A stretch of DNA of 64,000 nt from positions 74,706,494 through 74,770,493 of the forward strand of contig NC_134535.1 of the NCBI RefSeq assembly GCF_050624435.1, in the 5' to 3' direction. The notes under the pieces were generated by a model. That model was given only the letters and a program-made list of their open reading frames with translations, was not told the DNA's origin and searched no databases. The position numbers and the translations under genes are program-made. Positions 1-10,937 of this stretch are shown here, in pieces (within the stretch, counting starts at the first letter, position 1; each line of letters begins with the position of its first letter). The DNA is from Tenrec ecaudatus. Taxonomy: Eukaryota; Chordata; Mammalia; Afrosoricida; Tenrecidae.

Positions 1-19
1 GTGTCTGTCTGTCTTGCAG

Positions 20-183
20 GAGAGAGCTCTCCTTCTTTGGAGTGAAAGTGGCTATGATAGAGCCTGGTTTTTTCAAGACTGGAATCACCGACAAAGAGAA
101 CATGATACAGAACTTTCAGGCACTGTGGAAAAAGGCACCCCCTGAAGTCCAGGAGATCTATGGCGAGGACTTCCTGGCTTCCT
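20..183 (+). CDS. RDH16: RDH16-like copy A, exon 3
   Basis: The 164-bp exon completes a split Arg codon and encodes RELSFFGVKVAMIEPGFF..., the region after the catalytic helix including the IEPG turn of SDR9C enzymes. It ends in phase 1 within a Tyr codon, and the donor is GTGAGT. Confidence 0.85.
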
Positions 184-946
184 GTGAGTGAGCTTTGGAC
201 AAGGCCGAGAGAAGCCAGCTCTTTCCTGGAAGGCCTTGGCTCATGACATAGTGCTAATATCTCTCACGTGGTCTGTCCTGCAGTGTTTGCCTCTCCAACA
301 GAGGGGCGGCCACACCCCTGGTCCTCTGTCATCATCGGTAACTCACAGAAAGGGCCTCGCCTTGCTGACTGGGGCTGACGTCTCTGAGCCTATTATTTTG
401 AAGCCTTAGAGGGAAGAGCCCATGGGCTCCCAGCAGGCCTGGTGTTAGGCCTCAGGGGCTTTCAGGCTCTCTTTCGAGGGTTGGTACAACACTCATACAT
501 TCGGTTCTGACTGCATCCTCAGACTGAACCCAGACAGGGTACTATGGAATGTCTCCTTAGAGACATGGCTGGTGAAGATTGTCTGGTAGGAGTAAGCATA
601 GGAGACGGCTCTGGACTGTGGGGACTTTTCTTCCATATTTGGTCACAGGGGGAAAGGGATATAAGGAGTGGGAGTTGAAAGTAAAATCAATTCTTCATGT
701 TTCTTTCTTTTTCTCACATGCTGGACAGACATCAAACTCGCTGGAAATATAGAGAAACAATGCTCCTCTAATCTGTCCTTGGTGACCGACTGCATGGAAC
801 ATGCCCTGACCGCCTGCTACCCCCGCACCCGCTACTCAGCTGGCTGGGATGCTAAGCTCTATTACCTTCCCCTGAGCTACCTGCCCACAGCCCTGGTGGA
901 CACCATGGTCCACTTGAACTCTCCAAGGCCTGCCAAGGCCATATGA
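20..946 (+). CDS. RDH16: RDH16-like retinol/3-alpha-hydroxysteroid dehydrogenase, 3' part (exons 3-4), upstream tandem copy A
   Basis: This is the C-terminal part of an SDR9C-family enzyme, a microsomal NAD-dependent oxidoreductase of retinols and 3-alpha-hydroxysteroids. Exon 3 (20-183) follows a pyrimidine-rich acceptor ending CTTGCAG and is followed by GTGAGT. Exon 4 (729-946) follows ...GGACAG and ends in TGA. Lengths of 164 and 218 bp and the splice phases equal those of copy B (38573-39500), and both exons read without a stop. Visible differences from copy B are conservative: QALW for QAMW, EDFLAS for EEFLAS, LAGNIEKQ for LTGNTEKQ and KLYYLP for KLFYLP. The C-terminus ends SPRPAKAI. Exons 1-2, which carry the cofactor and catalytic motifs, lie left of the window, so intactness of the whole gene cannot be judged. 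It could equally be named as another RDH16/HSD17B6-type paralogue. No strong AATAAA polyadenylation signal is visible in the next 700 bp. Confidence 0.85.
729..946 (+). CDS. RDH16: RDH16-like copy A, terminal exon 4
   Basis: The 218-bp terminal exon encodes the conserved LVTDCMEHALTACYPRTRYS segment and a hydrophobic LPLSYLPTALVDTMV stretch that fits the C-terminal membrane-associated end of the family. The stop codon TGA is at 944-946. Confidence 0.85.
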
Positions 947-1680
947 AGACTGAACTTGGGTACGTGATGGAAGGGGTTGGGGTGCTGTATGAGGGGGTTA
1001 GCTTAGGGGATAATAATAAGGTAGAGGGAGGAAGGGAGGCCTCAGTGTAGCATACTTAGGATACTCCCTTCTGACTCTTGACACATTTCTCAGGAATTTA
1101 GGATATTCCATGAAAAGAATCAAGATGGATGCCTTGAACATGGTAACCAATCTGATTTATTTCGTGGGTGGTCACACAACACTTCCGTAGTATAAGGAGG
1201 TTGCCTGTATCTGAATTGCCAGCGTGGTCCCAATGTAATCACAAGTGAAAGAGGACTCCCATCAGAGGGGTCAGAGTGAGGGAGTGAGAAGGTCCAATCT
1301 TTCGTCCCCACTGTTAAAGTGGACGAAAGGACCCCGAGCCGAAGAAAAAGTGCAGCCTGGAGAGGCTGAAAAAGTCATTCGAACCTGCAGAACAGAAAGC
1401 AGCCTTTCTGCCACCTTGATTTAAGCCATGTGAGACCCGTGTCAGACACGTGGCGTGCAGAAGTCTAAGGTAATCCATTGCTGATTTTTACTTACGTCAC
1501 CTGGGGTTTTTTGTATGTTTTTTGTAGCAGCAACAGTAGATTTACAGAAAGATCAATGCAACCTCAGCAACTAAGGGGGAACTTGCTGCAGCTGTGAACA
1601 CGGAGATCGTTTGTGGGGGACACACAAAAGACACAGGTGTCATACACTGATTGAATTAGGAAGCCCTGCATCTCTTTTAC
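947..1680. other. 3' flank of RDH16-like copy A, no recognised element
   Basis: This is probably 3' UTR plus flanking DNA. It is nearly identical to 39501-40205 behind copy B apart from small indels, for example an extra TATGTTTTTTGT-like stretch near 1512-1525. I see no gene or clear repeat here. Confidence 0.5.
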
Positions 1681-2761
1681 TGCACACACATGCTAGGGCA
1701 GTTTTTAATATATAAATATCATGTAGAATTACACAATTGCTACCACAATCAGTTTCCAACCACTCTTTTTCTCTGGGGACTCCTTGAAATCATCTGCCTT
1801 TTGCTACCCCAACGACCGCTGTATCCCTCCTTCTCCCCCCACCCCACCGGGCGGCTTACTCTACTTGTTGTCCCTATAGGGTGATCAATCCTAGGTGTCA
1901 TGTGCTGAAAACACAGCTTCAAGCGGGTGACCTCCATTGACATAACACCTCTGAGATATACTCTAAAATGAACAATCAAACCCTACAGAAAACAATACAT
2001 CCAAAACACTGAAAATTCTGGAAACCAGACCAGGTCCAGCCCGCATCATAGGGGGATCTGCTCACAATGTTTTGACTATTCAGGTTTTGACCCATTTTAA
2101 AGTTGTGCTAGTTTTAATGTTTTCTGCTTTCTTTTGATTGAAGTTTTTCTCTATTTTATTTTGTTACAGTCGTTAGCTGTTTCGCTTCTTTGGTTTCTTG
2201 TTTTTTGAACAACTTCTGGTATAAGAAATCCAGGATGGATGAATCTACAGAGACAGTCACTGGATTAATGGTTTCTTGGACACACGCAAAAGAGAAAAAA
2301 GAAAGAAACTGAAACATTTACTTGGGTTTTTGCTGGACTGCTATTTTGATATCTATCAAGTAATTGACATTGGCAAAGTATGATGACAAATGTTTATAAC
2401 TTATATAAAAGTTTCACACCAATACCAGGAGGGTGAAGGGAGGGTGGGGTGGAGAGGGGGAACCAATGACAAGGATCTAACCTCTTCCCTGGGGGGTGGA
2501 CAACAGAAATGTGGGTGAAGGGAGATGTTGGACTGTGTAAGAAATGACAAAACAATAAAATTTTTTAAAGTATCAAGGCTCTTGAGGGAGAAGGGAGCAG
2601 GGAGGGAGGGAAAAATGAACTGATATCAAGGGCTCAAGCAGAAAGCAAATGTTTTGAGAACGATTATTGCAACAAGTGTGCAAATGTGCTTGACACAATA
2701 GATGGATGTATGGATTGTGATAAGGGTTGTATGAGTCCCCAATAAAATGATTAAAATAAAA
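1681..2761. repeat. LINE 3'-end-like repeats, two abutting pieces
   Basis: The first part, about 1690-2340, resembles an L1/RTE 3'-UTR-like family, including an AAGAAATCCAGGATGGATGA block. The second, about 2400-2761, is a + strand copy of the lineage-specific family that ends CCCCAATAAAATGATTAAAA. The same pieces recur at 40205-41290 in copy B, so they predate the duplication. Boundaries are by eye. Confidence 0.5.
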
Positions 2762-2861
2762 GTTCCACCTCTCCGTATTCAGCATGTCCAGATGAAGAGA
2801 GAACTTCCCTGATGTCAACTGGCATTACTTTGCTAATTTACATAATAAAAACAACCCGGTG

Positions 2862-3045
2862 TCTCTGTCTAGTGCTGTGCTCAAAGAAACAGACCTTGGC
2901 GTTCCTGGTGCCATCGTGGGTTACACAGGTCAGCAGTCTGAAACCACCAGTCGTTCTTGGGGAGAAAGAGAAATCTGTCCTGTCCCACAGGGGCAGTTCT
3001 ACTCCACACTGGGGAGCCACTATGAGTCAGGACCAACCGTGTGGC
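2862..3045 (+). repeat. Degenerate AfroSINE-like tRNA-derived SINE
   Basis: Recognisable blocks are the B-box-like GGTCAGCAGTCTGAAACCACC, then GGAGAAAGA, GGGGCAGTTCTACTC and the ending CACTATGAGTCA. This is the layout of afrotherian tRNA-derived SINEs. The copy B counterpart is at 41386-41555. Confidence 0.55.
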
Positions 3046-3379
3046 CATGAGTTTGGAGGCTTTTTCAGGATGGCTTTAACAAACAAGTTTATGTCATCCC
3101 AACTCAGGAAGCTAAATGTCCAACTTCAGAGTGCCAGCTGCTCAGAGTGCCCAGGAATGACTTTCTCTCTGTGTTGACTCTGGGGGAAAGTTTCTGTCTT
3201 CTTTCAGGACCAATAGGCCCACCATTCCTTAGGTCTCACCCTGTGTCTTGGGATCAATCTTCTCTGTGTCTGGGAACCTTCACAGTGCATGGAAGGACCC
3301 CAGATCAATAGGACACGCTCTCTCTGACTGCTTTTCTGATGGTAGTAGGCCCGCCGATCTCTGAGGTCTCCTTTCTCCT
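3046..3379. other. Unassigned sequence shared by both duplicate copies
   Basis: No gene or known repeat is recognised. It matches copy B at about 41556-41899 closely. Confidence 0.4.
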
Positions 3380-3895
3380 TTGATTTCTTGTAAGCTAAAC
3401 CTGCTGAAGAGCAAGGCTATCACGTTGAGGACTAAGGTGCACCTGGCCCACGTCATGGTCTTAGCAATGGCCTCGTATAGATGTGAGAGTTGGGCAATAA
3501 GCAGTAAAGACCACAGAACACTTGATCGTTTGAATTCTAGTGTTAGCAAAAGGGACCGAAAATGAACGGCTTGAAGAGCAATTAAATCTGTCTTGGAAAA
3601 AGTACAGCCAGAATGTTCATTAGAATACAGGATGGTAAGACTTTGTCTAGCATACTGTGGACTTGTTAGCAGGAGACATCTGTCCCTGGAAAGGGGCATC
3701 ATGCTTGGTAGAGGGTCAGTGAAAAGGAGGAAGACCCTCAGCAAGCTGGATCGGCACAGTGGCTGCAAGAGTGAGCTCAAACATAACCGTGGTAGCATGG
3801 TGCAGGAATGGCCGGTGTTCCCTTCTGCTGTCTTCAGGGTCACTGTGAGCCAGACCGCACTGGACTGCACCTAACAACGAAAGGGTTGTAGGCCA
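3380..3895 (+). repeat. RTE (BovB-type) LINE, C-terminal ORF fragment
   Basis: Conceptual translation in broken frames gives MASYRCESW, a Cys-Glu-Ser-Trp block typical of the region after the reverse transcriptase domain of RTE LINEs, then PECSLE, a short YCGLVSRR stretch, and LERGIMLGRGSVKRRKT. It is 5' truncated and frameshifted. An identical fragment lies at 41899-42410 in copy B. Confidence 0.65.
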
Positions 3896-4352
3896 CAGAC
3901 TCCCCTACATTTGGATCAGGGATCAGTGTTGCAGCACTTTTAATCTTCTTGCTGGTTTATCACATACCCCAATATGAAATTACATGGGGCATCACTGTGT
4001 AACAGCCATATTACCTCATTACCTAAAGACCAATTCACTGAAAATCATAGTCCAACCAAGCTGACAATGGCCATGGAAGGTGGGAGAAGGGAAATCGGAT
4101 AACAATTCAATCCATGAAACGGAACACATTGAAATTCAAATCGAAGTAATATAAACTTACCTGGATTTAATTAAAAATATATTTTTAGATACCATGATGA
4201 CAAAGTATCAACTGTGTGATTTTTGAATAAAGCAGTGTTAAGTCAAGAATTATCTCACTAAAAGAAAATTTTTGCCTTTTCCCTTGGCTGCTGTGAGGTG
4301 ATCTCTGGGTCTCTGGAAGGATCTGCAAGATAGGAATCTCTTGGCGTGCACA
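3896..4352. other. Unassigned A/T-rich sequence
   Basis: No gene or repeat is recognised. The stretch is shared with copy B at 42411-42878. Confidence 0.4.
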
Positions 4353-4541
4353 AAGGAGCCCTGGTGGGCTCGTGGAAATAAGCATGAGGTCACCAGTTCA
4401 AAACCACCAACCGCTCCACAGGAGAAAGATGTGACTTTCCACTCCCGTAAATAGTCACAGGTTCAGACACCCACAGGCGCAGTTCCACCATGATCTATAA
4501 GGTCGCTCTCAGTTAGAATTGACTGGATGGCAGTGAATTTT
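4353..4541 (+). repeat. AfroSINE-like SINE
   Basis: It starts AAAGGAGCCCTGGTGGGCTC, has the AGGTCACCAGTTCAAAACC B-box region and CGCTCCACAGGAGAAAGATG, and ends GAATTGACTGGATGGCAGTG. This order of blocks is diagnostic of the afrotherian SINE family. The copy B counterpart is 42879-43067. Confidence 0.8.
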
Positions 4542-5156
4542 ATGTGCACGAGGGCTTTGGCCACGTGACAGCTTAACCCCATGGGGGCTTTGGGCCCCAC
4601 ACATCAGTTCTTTCTCCAGAGGGAACAGGAGACTGAAAGTATCATCTTCAACTTTAGGAGACACAGAGGGAAAGGTCAGTTGTGAGCAGTGGAATGACTG
4701 AACCCCAATAAACCTTTGGATACCAAAGATGTGGGTGGGCTTCTCTGGTTGGCAATATTCCATGCAGATGGTCACACAGTCATACCATGAGATTAGTGCA
4801 TCTTTACTGTCATGGAGAACACAGTGGGAGACATGTGTTTGGTATGTCTTCTGGGCTGCCTTTTGTCTTTCATTCCTTAGGTGATTTTAAACCGTGTCAT
4901 ATCTCTATTATAAAATGTTCCCATCGGTAAAATAGCATTCAGTGGGTTCTTTTAGTTTTTCTAGTAAATTATTGAACCTAAGGATGTTTGAAGAACCCCC
5001 TCACACTTACTGTGAAAAGTGGGATGTATGCGTGGATTGTGGTATGAGTTGTATGAGCCCCCAATATAATGATTTTTTTAATGTGGAAAGTGAGGGGGTG
5101 TTGGTGGATACGACTTCCTCTAATGTTGCAGGTGACCCTAAACTATGTACCTAAAT
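4542..5156. other. Unassigned sequence with a short LINE-tail remnant
   Basis: Most of this stretch is unrecognised. At about 5025-5085 there is a relic of the family tail (GTATGAGTTGTATGAGCCCC then an AATATAATGATT-like end). Everything is shared with copy B (43068-43682). Confidence 0.4.
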
Positions 5157-5346
5157 AAGGTGACCAGATGCCCCGCTTTGAGCGGGACAGGCCTGATTTT
5201 AGCAATCTGTCCCGTGTCCCGTGGCGTTTAAAAAAAAGTTTCCATTTTGGGAAAGAAAGTACGACAAGCTAGGGTAAATGTTTTTTTGCTGCCATGTGGC
5301 TATTTCGCCAGGATATGTGTTTTATCAATGGTGTCCCGCTGGTGTC
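5157..5346. repeat. GTCCCGC-rich interspersed repeat, possibly a DNA transposon remnant
   Basis: It begins AGGTGACCAGATGCCCCGC and contains repeated GGGACAG, GTCCCGTGTCCCG and GTGTCCCGCTGGTGTCCCGC motifs. This resembles old mammalian repeats with a GTGACCAGACGTCCCG-type terminus. I cannot name the family safely. The copy B counterpart is 43684-43882. Confidence 0.4.
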
Positions 5347-5802
5347 CCGCTTTACCAGTGTTAAAATCTGCTGCTAAGAGTTGGAGATCTGAGTAGTGTT
5401 CTTGTCTCCTTGTCACAGCTGGGGCTCATCTGCCCCGAGCAGTTGTTTTCAGCTTTGTCTTCTGGGGTAAGGCGGTGAAGTGAAATTATTTAGGCGGATC
5501 TTCTCTCCCTGGCCTCTGTAACAACCACCGAATGGCCCATGCAACCAGGGTGTGCGAAACCCTGATGGAGGGGATTGGTCAGTGTTGCCACTGCGGTGGT
5601 TAATTACAACATGAGTCTCTGTAGAAGCAGAAGCACAATCCGACTTCCAGGGGAAAGAAGCGCCAGGGCCGTGGTGCGCCCGGGGTCCCTGCTTGGAGAG
5701 GAGGCTTCCGAATGAGAAGAGCTGAGTGCCTTCGGGCACTTTCAGAATGGGGCTAATGGGCAGCATGGATGCCCTTCGTGCACCAATGAGTTACACTTTT
5801 TC
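5347..5802. other. Unassigned sequence, highly conserved between the two duplicate copies
   Basis: This stretch differs from 43883-44326 at only about 2 per cent of positions by eye, less than the sequence further right. No gene is recognised, and the 105-codon minus ORF here has no recognisable features. Confidence 0.4.
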
Positions 5803-6600
5803 TTGCTGTTCTGTTATTTTCCCCCCAGACATCACACCATCCCACATCAAGCAGGATTGATGTGCTTGATACCAAATAGCAAACAAAACCAGTTTCAAAA
5901 TATTTTCTTACTTCTTGAACTCCTTGATGTCTCCTCCTCCTTACACTTCCCCATCATCCCCCTCCCCTCAAAAAACATGACGTATCCTAAGGATTGTCTC
6001 TATAGAATTACCTATCCTGGGTCACAAATGCAAAAAAAATTTTTAATACGTAACAAAGTGTCGAGAAGGCTACCAACAATAACACAATAAAACAATTAAA
6101 CCCCAATATGAAAAACCCAGAAAATATTAAAAACTATATCAAGCCCTAAGTGGATCAGAAGGGAGATCAAGTGACAAGGTTTTAATAGCTCAAGTCAGAG
6201 TTATCATTTTAATCGACCGTAGTCATCTTTCCAATACTTTTTCTGTCTGATAACCAGGTTATTCTCATCCCTTAAGAACGATTAAAGGGACATCACCTGA
6301 GGCTTATTCCCTGTAGAACCTACACATATATTTTGGACTTCCATTGTCATGCATAGGCTTCTGCACACGGAATCTCACAATTTAAACACTGATGCTATTC
6401 CCTACTTCAGATTTGGATTATATAATTTACAATTTTTGAATCACTTCATACACCATGCAAGTTTAGTCTTAAGTCCTCAGTGTACAGGTTTGTTTGAGGT
6501 AAGGGGTAATTCACCTACTACTCTTGTTATTCTTGGTCAATTTGTAGTTCCCTTGGCGCCTTTAATTTGGGACTCAATGTTTTAGGAAATTCTCCAAGAT
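5803..6600 (-). repeat. LINE 3'-UTR-like repeat, minus strand
   Basis: Blocks such as CTTGAACTCCTTGATGTCTC, CTTTCTGTCTGATAACCAGG-like and GGACTTCCATTGTCATGCAT recur at 44328-45130 in copy B and, more diverged, at 49830-51390. They look like inner parts of the long 3' region of the lineage's LINE, in reverse orientation. Confidence 0.45.
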
Positions 6601-6747
6601 AATCTGTAGTCTCCCACAGTCCTCACTGAGGAATGCATCTCCTTCTCAATTACAGACTTCGTGCACATAGCCATGCTGTGCTGTCACTCAGCCTGCGGCC
6701 CTGTTTCACCATCTGAACTGCTCATTGTGACCCTTGACTGCATGCTC

Positions 6748-6950
6748 AAAGGAGCCCTGGTTGCAAAGTGGGTAGTGCATTGCACTGGTAACTACAAAGT
6801 CATCAGTTTGAACCTATCAACCTTTCTGTAGGAGAAAGGTGAGGCTTTCTACTCCCACCAATATTTGTAGTCTTGGAACCAACGGGGTCAGTTCTACATG
6901 GTCCACCGGGTTGCTATGAGGCAGAACTGACTTCCTATCAGTGAATTGGG
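6748..6950 (+). repeat. AfroSINE-like SINE
   Basis: It begins AAAGGAGCCCTGGTTGCAAAG, has an ATCAGTTTGAACC B-box region and TAGGAGAAAGGTGAGGC, and ends near GGTTGCTATGAGGCAGAACT. The copy B counterpart at 45289-45489 is about 10 per cent different. Confidence 0.8.
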
Positions 6951-7076
6951 CATGTCTGGAGTAGGTGGCAGTGGATAACAAAAGTTTAAAGGGATTGTGG
7001 GAATGATGACAGTGATGAGGCTGGTACTCTGTGAGTCTCAATTCTCATAAATTCTGGAATCATTTTTGATACCTTT

Positions 7077-7570
7077 TGTTAGGCAGATGTTCAGGGATGG
7101 GATGTCCATCGATGAATGTCCAAGAGAGCCAAGCACGAGAACAAAGGGTGGCGCACTGCATATGCTCAAAGGCTTAGGTTTTCCCGCGGTGGGCATGGGT
7201 GGGTGTTAAACCTGGATCGGCCCACCTGGGCCTGGTGTATTCAATCCAGCCATAGGGTTGATCTGGGGTCATCCACCACGCCTCCCCCTTGAATCCTTGA
7301 AGAGGCAGGAGCTAGAGGGAGAGAGGAGGAATGAGGGAGATAACTTGAGGCAGAACTTTGGAGATCTTGGGAAAGAAATCTTTGCATGAGGCCAAGCAGT
7401 CTCTGCGAGGCAGCATGATCGGGAGGAATCCTATGGGTTGTGTGTAAAAGCTAGAACTTATTCTAACTCTCATTAAACTCACTTGGACCACGAGCCAAAC
7501 TTCGGCATGAATTCTTTCTCATGCGGATCCAAGGACCGAGGTGTAACTCTATCCCCAGAGAGATCTTGCA
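7077..7570 (+). repeat. 5' LTR of class I ERV
   Basis: The 494-bp LTR aligns end to end with 10938-11437. It carries an ATTAAA polyadenylation-type signal followed by CTCACTTGGACC near its end. It has a 7-bp stretch (ATGTTCA, near 7087) absent from the 3' LTR. Confidence 0.9.
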
Positions 7571-7575
7571 TTAAG

Positions 7576-7595
7576 TGGTGCTGTGTGACTCGGAT
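7576..7595 (+). other. Primer binding site, tRNA-His-like
   Basis: Five bases after the LTR lies TGGTGCTGTGTGACTCGGAT. This matches the complement of the tRNA-His 3' end except that the central CG is replaced by TGTG. A histidine primer is characteristic of HERV-H-type class I elements. Confidence 0.75.
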
Positions 7596-8689
7596 ATATA
7601 GGGTAACAGACAGCTCCCTCCCATCCTGGTCTCACTGTTTTTGGGCACTTTCTGGACTCTTTTCACCTCACCACCCCTGAGATATGGTACGTAACTTGGA
7701 AGGAGTCAGGCTGAACTTCTCCAGCAACGTCTCATGAAGACATCAGTAATGTATTCCCATACCCCTCTCATCCTTTTGGTGTTTTGAATCTGTCTGTCTC
7801 TCTGTGCTCGACTTCTTGGGAGTTTGCATGTCTTCCCTAGGCTGGTTTCCTGGGAAGGAGCATGGACACTATGGGCTGAAGGCCATTCCCCAAACGTCTT
7901 TGCATCTCAATTGCCCCATGCTGGCTTCCCTCTAGGCCGTAAGTGGTGGCCGCTATTTTCTGCACCACGTGAGTCGCCGTGCCCTGGCAGCATGGCACCA
8001 CCTGGTGTCTGCCATTTTTGCTACGAGTCAACGGAGCTCGTGACCCTGCCAAGATGGCGCCCACCACTCCAACCACGTGCAGGGGAGGTGCCTGGGTATC
8101 TAGGCCCTCCTCTGGTCCCCGGAGCTAGCCCCTGCTCTAGTCCCAGAGCCAAATGTTCCCCTTTACCCCCATTCCCTTTTAGCTTCCCTTGGTCTTCTAA
8201 ACAAGCTGCTTTGGTGTTCTACCAGTGTGGGTTTGTTCCTTGATACTGGGTGCTCTTCCTTGCCCAGGCGTAGGCCAAAGTCATTCAGAAGCCAAGCCAG
8301 AGTAACTGTTGACTTTTGCCTTCCAGTGATGCTGCCTCTGGAACTTTCTGGGACATTTCTCAATACAGCCACAGCACCAGGATGCTCCAGCCAGAAATTC
8401 CAATTCTTTAAAGGTTTCCCGAGCTGCTGGATAGACGTCCCTTCCCTTCAGAGATTTGAGTCTGCTCCTGCCAGCAAGCATCTTTGAAGGCCATGGGGCC
8501 ACGCCATACAGTGGCCCTCATACCTTCTGATCTGGAAAGCGGTCGGAACAAAATGCAGCGACACATTCCGACTCTTCCTCCCTTGGGTGGGGGCACCTGC
8601 CTAAGGCCTCAGATTCACGACACTCCCGATGTGGGTGCTGAATCTGCGATTACCTAACCTTGAGGAATCAAGCTCTTGAAATTCTTCGT
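7596..8689 (+). other. 5' leader of class I ERV, non-coding
   Basis: This is about 1.1 kb between primer site and gag, GC-rich in the middle. It contains ORFs up to 139 codons without recognisable domains. A long leader is usual for HERV-H-type elements, and I find no gene here. Confidence 0.55.
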
Positions 8690-10032
8690 GTATTTGCTTT
8701 CCAGATGGAAGAGACCAGCTTCATATCCAGGAATTGCCCCCTCGGATGCATCCTGTTCAATTGGGAAATATTTTATCCGGAAAAAAGCTGGACAAACAGA
8801 AGCTGATTACGCTTTGCAATTCTATTTGGCCACAGTATGTTTTAGAGGAAGGGGAATAGTGGCCAGTTAATGGTACACTCTCCCTTCCAACCTTGCAACA
8901 CCTAGAACATTTTTGTGGAATGATAGAGATGTGGTGGGAGATGCCGTCTATTAGAGCATTCTTCCTTTTAAGGAAGAACAGGGATCTTTATTCCCAGTGC
9001 ACCCAGGACCCCCTGAGGGACCCTGGACTAGAGGGCAACTATTGCCCCCACCCTGAAGCAGCCCAGAGTATTCTACCCATAGTAGAAGGAGCAGGGGTGC
9101 TTGGTCCCCAAGCAATTTACAAGCTTTTTACTCTGATTGAACTCAAGCAAATTGAAAGTGACTTGGGCAGTTATTCTAACAAACCTGAACAGTACATAGA
9201 ACACTTAGAGCACCTCACCCTGGCCTATGATTTAACCTGGAAAGATGTAATGATCATACTGGGACAGACTATGATAGATTTTGAGAAAAAGCGGGTGCTC
9301 AAAGTGCTAGAAAATTTGCAAAGGAGTTACATGTGATGAACAAAAGGTACCCTATAGGGAAAACTACTGTACCTTTAATAGACCCTGCTTGGAGTCATAG
9401 TGAGCCTAAGGAGTGAGTGCATCACTGGCGGACTAAGTCAGGTAGGCAAAAGGCCATAAATTATGCCAAGGTGACAGCGATTCACCAGGAACCTACCGAG
9501 TCTCCTGTAAGCTTTTTAGAGCGGCTAAAGGAGGTCCTACAGAATCATACTGCTGTAGATATTGAATCCTATGAAGGGCAAGTCTTGTTCAAAGACAAGT
9601 TTCTCATACAGGCCACACAGGACATTCGCAAGAAAGTCCAAAAACTAGTGAAAAAGCCTGCGGGAGCTACCCTAGAGTAGATTGTGGCTTGTGCCAATAC
9701 GGCTTTTTACAATAGGGAGCAGGAAAGCAAGGCTCGTGCCCGGGGGAAAGGAGAAAAGAAAGGACATTAGGCATGCCCAGGTATTAGCTGCACTCAATAG
9801 CAGAAACCCGTCGAATGCCTCCCAGGTCACCCAGACTTTTGAACCAGATAGCAAGTGCTACATTTGCCGGCGACCAGGTCATTGTGCTAGGAACTTCCCT
9901 AACCGGAACAAGCCTCCTCAGACACCATGCATCCATTGCAAGCAGACTGGCCACTTGGCTGGCCTCTGTCCTAAGACCAAAAACCTGAAGGGGAGGCACC
10001 CACAGGCCAACATGCAGCTGGTAACAGAATAG
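8690..10032 (+). pseudogene. gag: gag remnant of class I ERV (matrix, capsid, nucleocapsid)
   Basis: The remnant spans at least three frames. About 8690-8930 holds matrix-like sequence. At 8893-9336 is capsid sequence with the conserved block around YDLTWKDVMIILGQTM. Further capsid is at 9417-9680, and at 9682-10032 is nucleocapsid with two zinc knuckles: CYICRRPGHCARNF, whose last Cys is lost to Phe, and an intact CIHCKQTGHLAGLC. Stops at 9334-9336 and 9678-9680 and frameshifts between blocks break the gene, so no full Gag can be made. Two knuckles and this capsid block place it in class I. Confidence 0.85.
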
Positions 10033-10079
10033 GAGTATTGAAAGCGCCCGGCACAGCCGGGCTAGCAGCAAGAAGTAAC

Positions 10080-10418
10080 TGTTACTAGTCTGAAACCTAT
10101 GGTGGGCATCGGCATGGCAGGAAGATCAGTGAACTTCCTTTTAATACTGGAGCCACCTCTGTCCTTCTTTCCTTCCCTGGACCCCTGGCACCCCGCACCT
10201 GCTCCATCCTAAAAGTGTCAGGAAAACCTGTAGTTCAACATTTTACTGAGCCTCTCAGATGTCTTTGGAATAACTTCTATTTTTCTCATAGCTTCCTAGT
10301 GATACCTGAATTTCCAGCTCCTCTCATAGGCCGAGACCTACTGGCCCAGCTGCACACCTGCATAATCAGCGGACCTCATCCTCATCCCTCTATTGCTTCC
10401 AGTTGTTCATCACAGTAG
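10080..10418 (+). pseudogene. pro: Protease remnant of class I ERV
   Basis: The retropepsin active-site triad reads NTGA (AAT ACT GGA at 10143-10151) instead of DTGA, so the catalytic Asp codon is altered. Further on, IPEFPAPLIGRDLLAQL at about 10300-10350 is the conserved C-terminal GRDLL block. The two lie in different frames. Downstream pol is missing. Confidence 0.7.
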
Positions 10419-10929
10419 ACAGAGAAGCCTCAGATTCCCCCACAGTAACCCTGGGGGCAGACGAATACTCCTGTGAGCCACTGGATGGTCTTAGGGTAAT
10501 ATTTCATCACCACCCCAGGATAGATTAGGGCTGCACAGATGATTCTACCTCAGACCCCTCACAGCCTTTAGGCCAGTGAATACCTTTCCTCCATTCCTGT
10601 GTTTACAATGACCAAAATCTGCTACACTAACCTAACTTCAAGGGCACTGCCACCTTACAATCTTACCCATGTCTCACTTACGCTGCTCATCTGTTGTTTG
10701 TTTTCCAGTTCTCAGGTTACCAAGGCCTCTGAGTTAAGTGTGCCAGCTCCAGGACCACCGTCTCCTAAACCCACCTCGACCTTACCCATACTGGACTCTA
10801 AACGGACAACCCCTTCTAACAGAGTAGGAAAGGTATGGACCCCAAAACCCCACTTCACCCCTTTGCCATCAGGATCTAGCTAGAGATGTCGTTGTCCAGT
10901 ACACCAAAGATTTGAGTCCATACCTCTTT
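10419..10929 (+). other. Residual ERV interior across the pol/env deletion
   Basis: This short remainder lies between protease and the 3' LTR. A 94-codon ORF (10599-10883) contains a hydrophobic stretch, then Pro/Ser-rich sequence. It may derive from the 3' end of the provirus, but no retroviral domain is recognisable. A normal provirus would carry about 4 kb of pol and env here. Confidence 0.4.
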
Positions 10930-10937
10930 GGGAGAAA
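10930..10937 (+). other. Short polypurine tract of class I ERV
   Basis: GGGAGAAA lies immediately before the 3' LTR, the expected site for plus-strand priming. It is short and weak. Confidence 0.5.

Noticed and set aside
3280-3870. 196-codon minus-strand ORF
   Set aside because: It is antisense to an RTE LINE fragment and broken into two ORFs in the duplicate at 41800-42394, so there is no sign of selection.
7824-8243. 139-codon ORF in the class I ERV leader
   Set aside because: It lies between primer site and gag, where HERV-H-type elements have non-coding leader. No domain is recognised.
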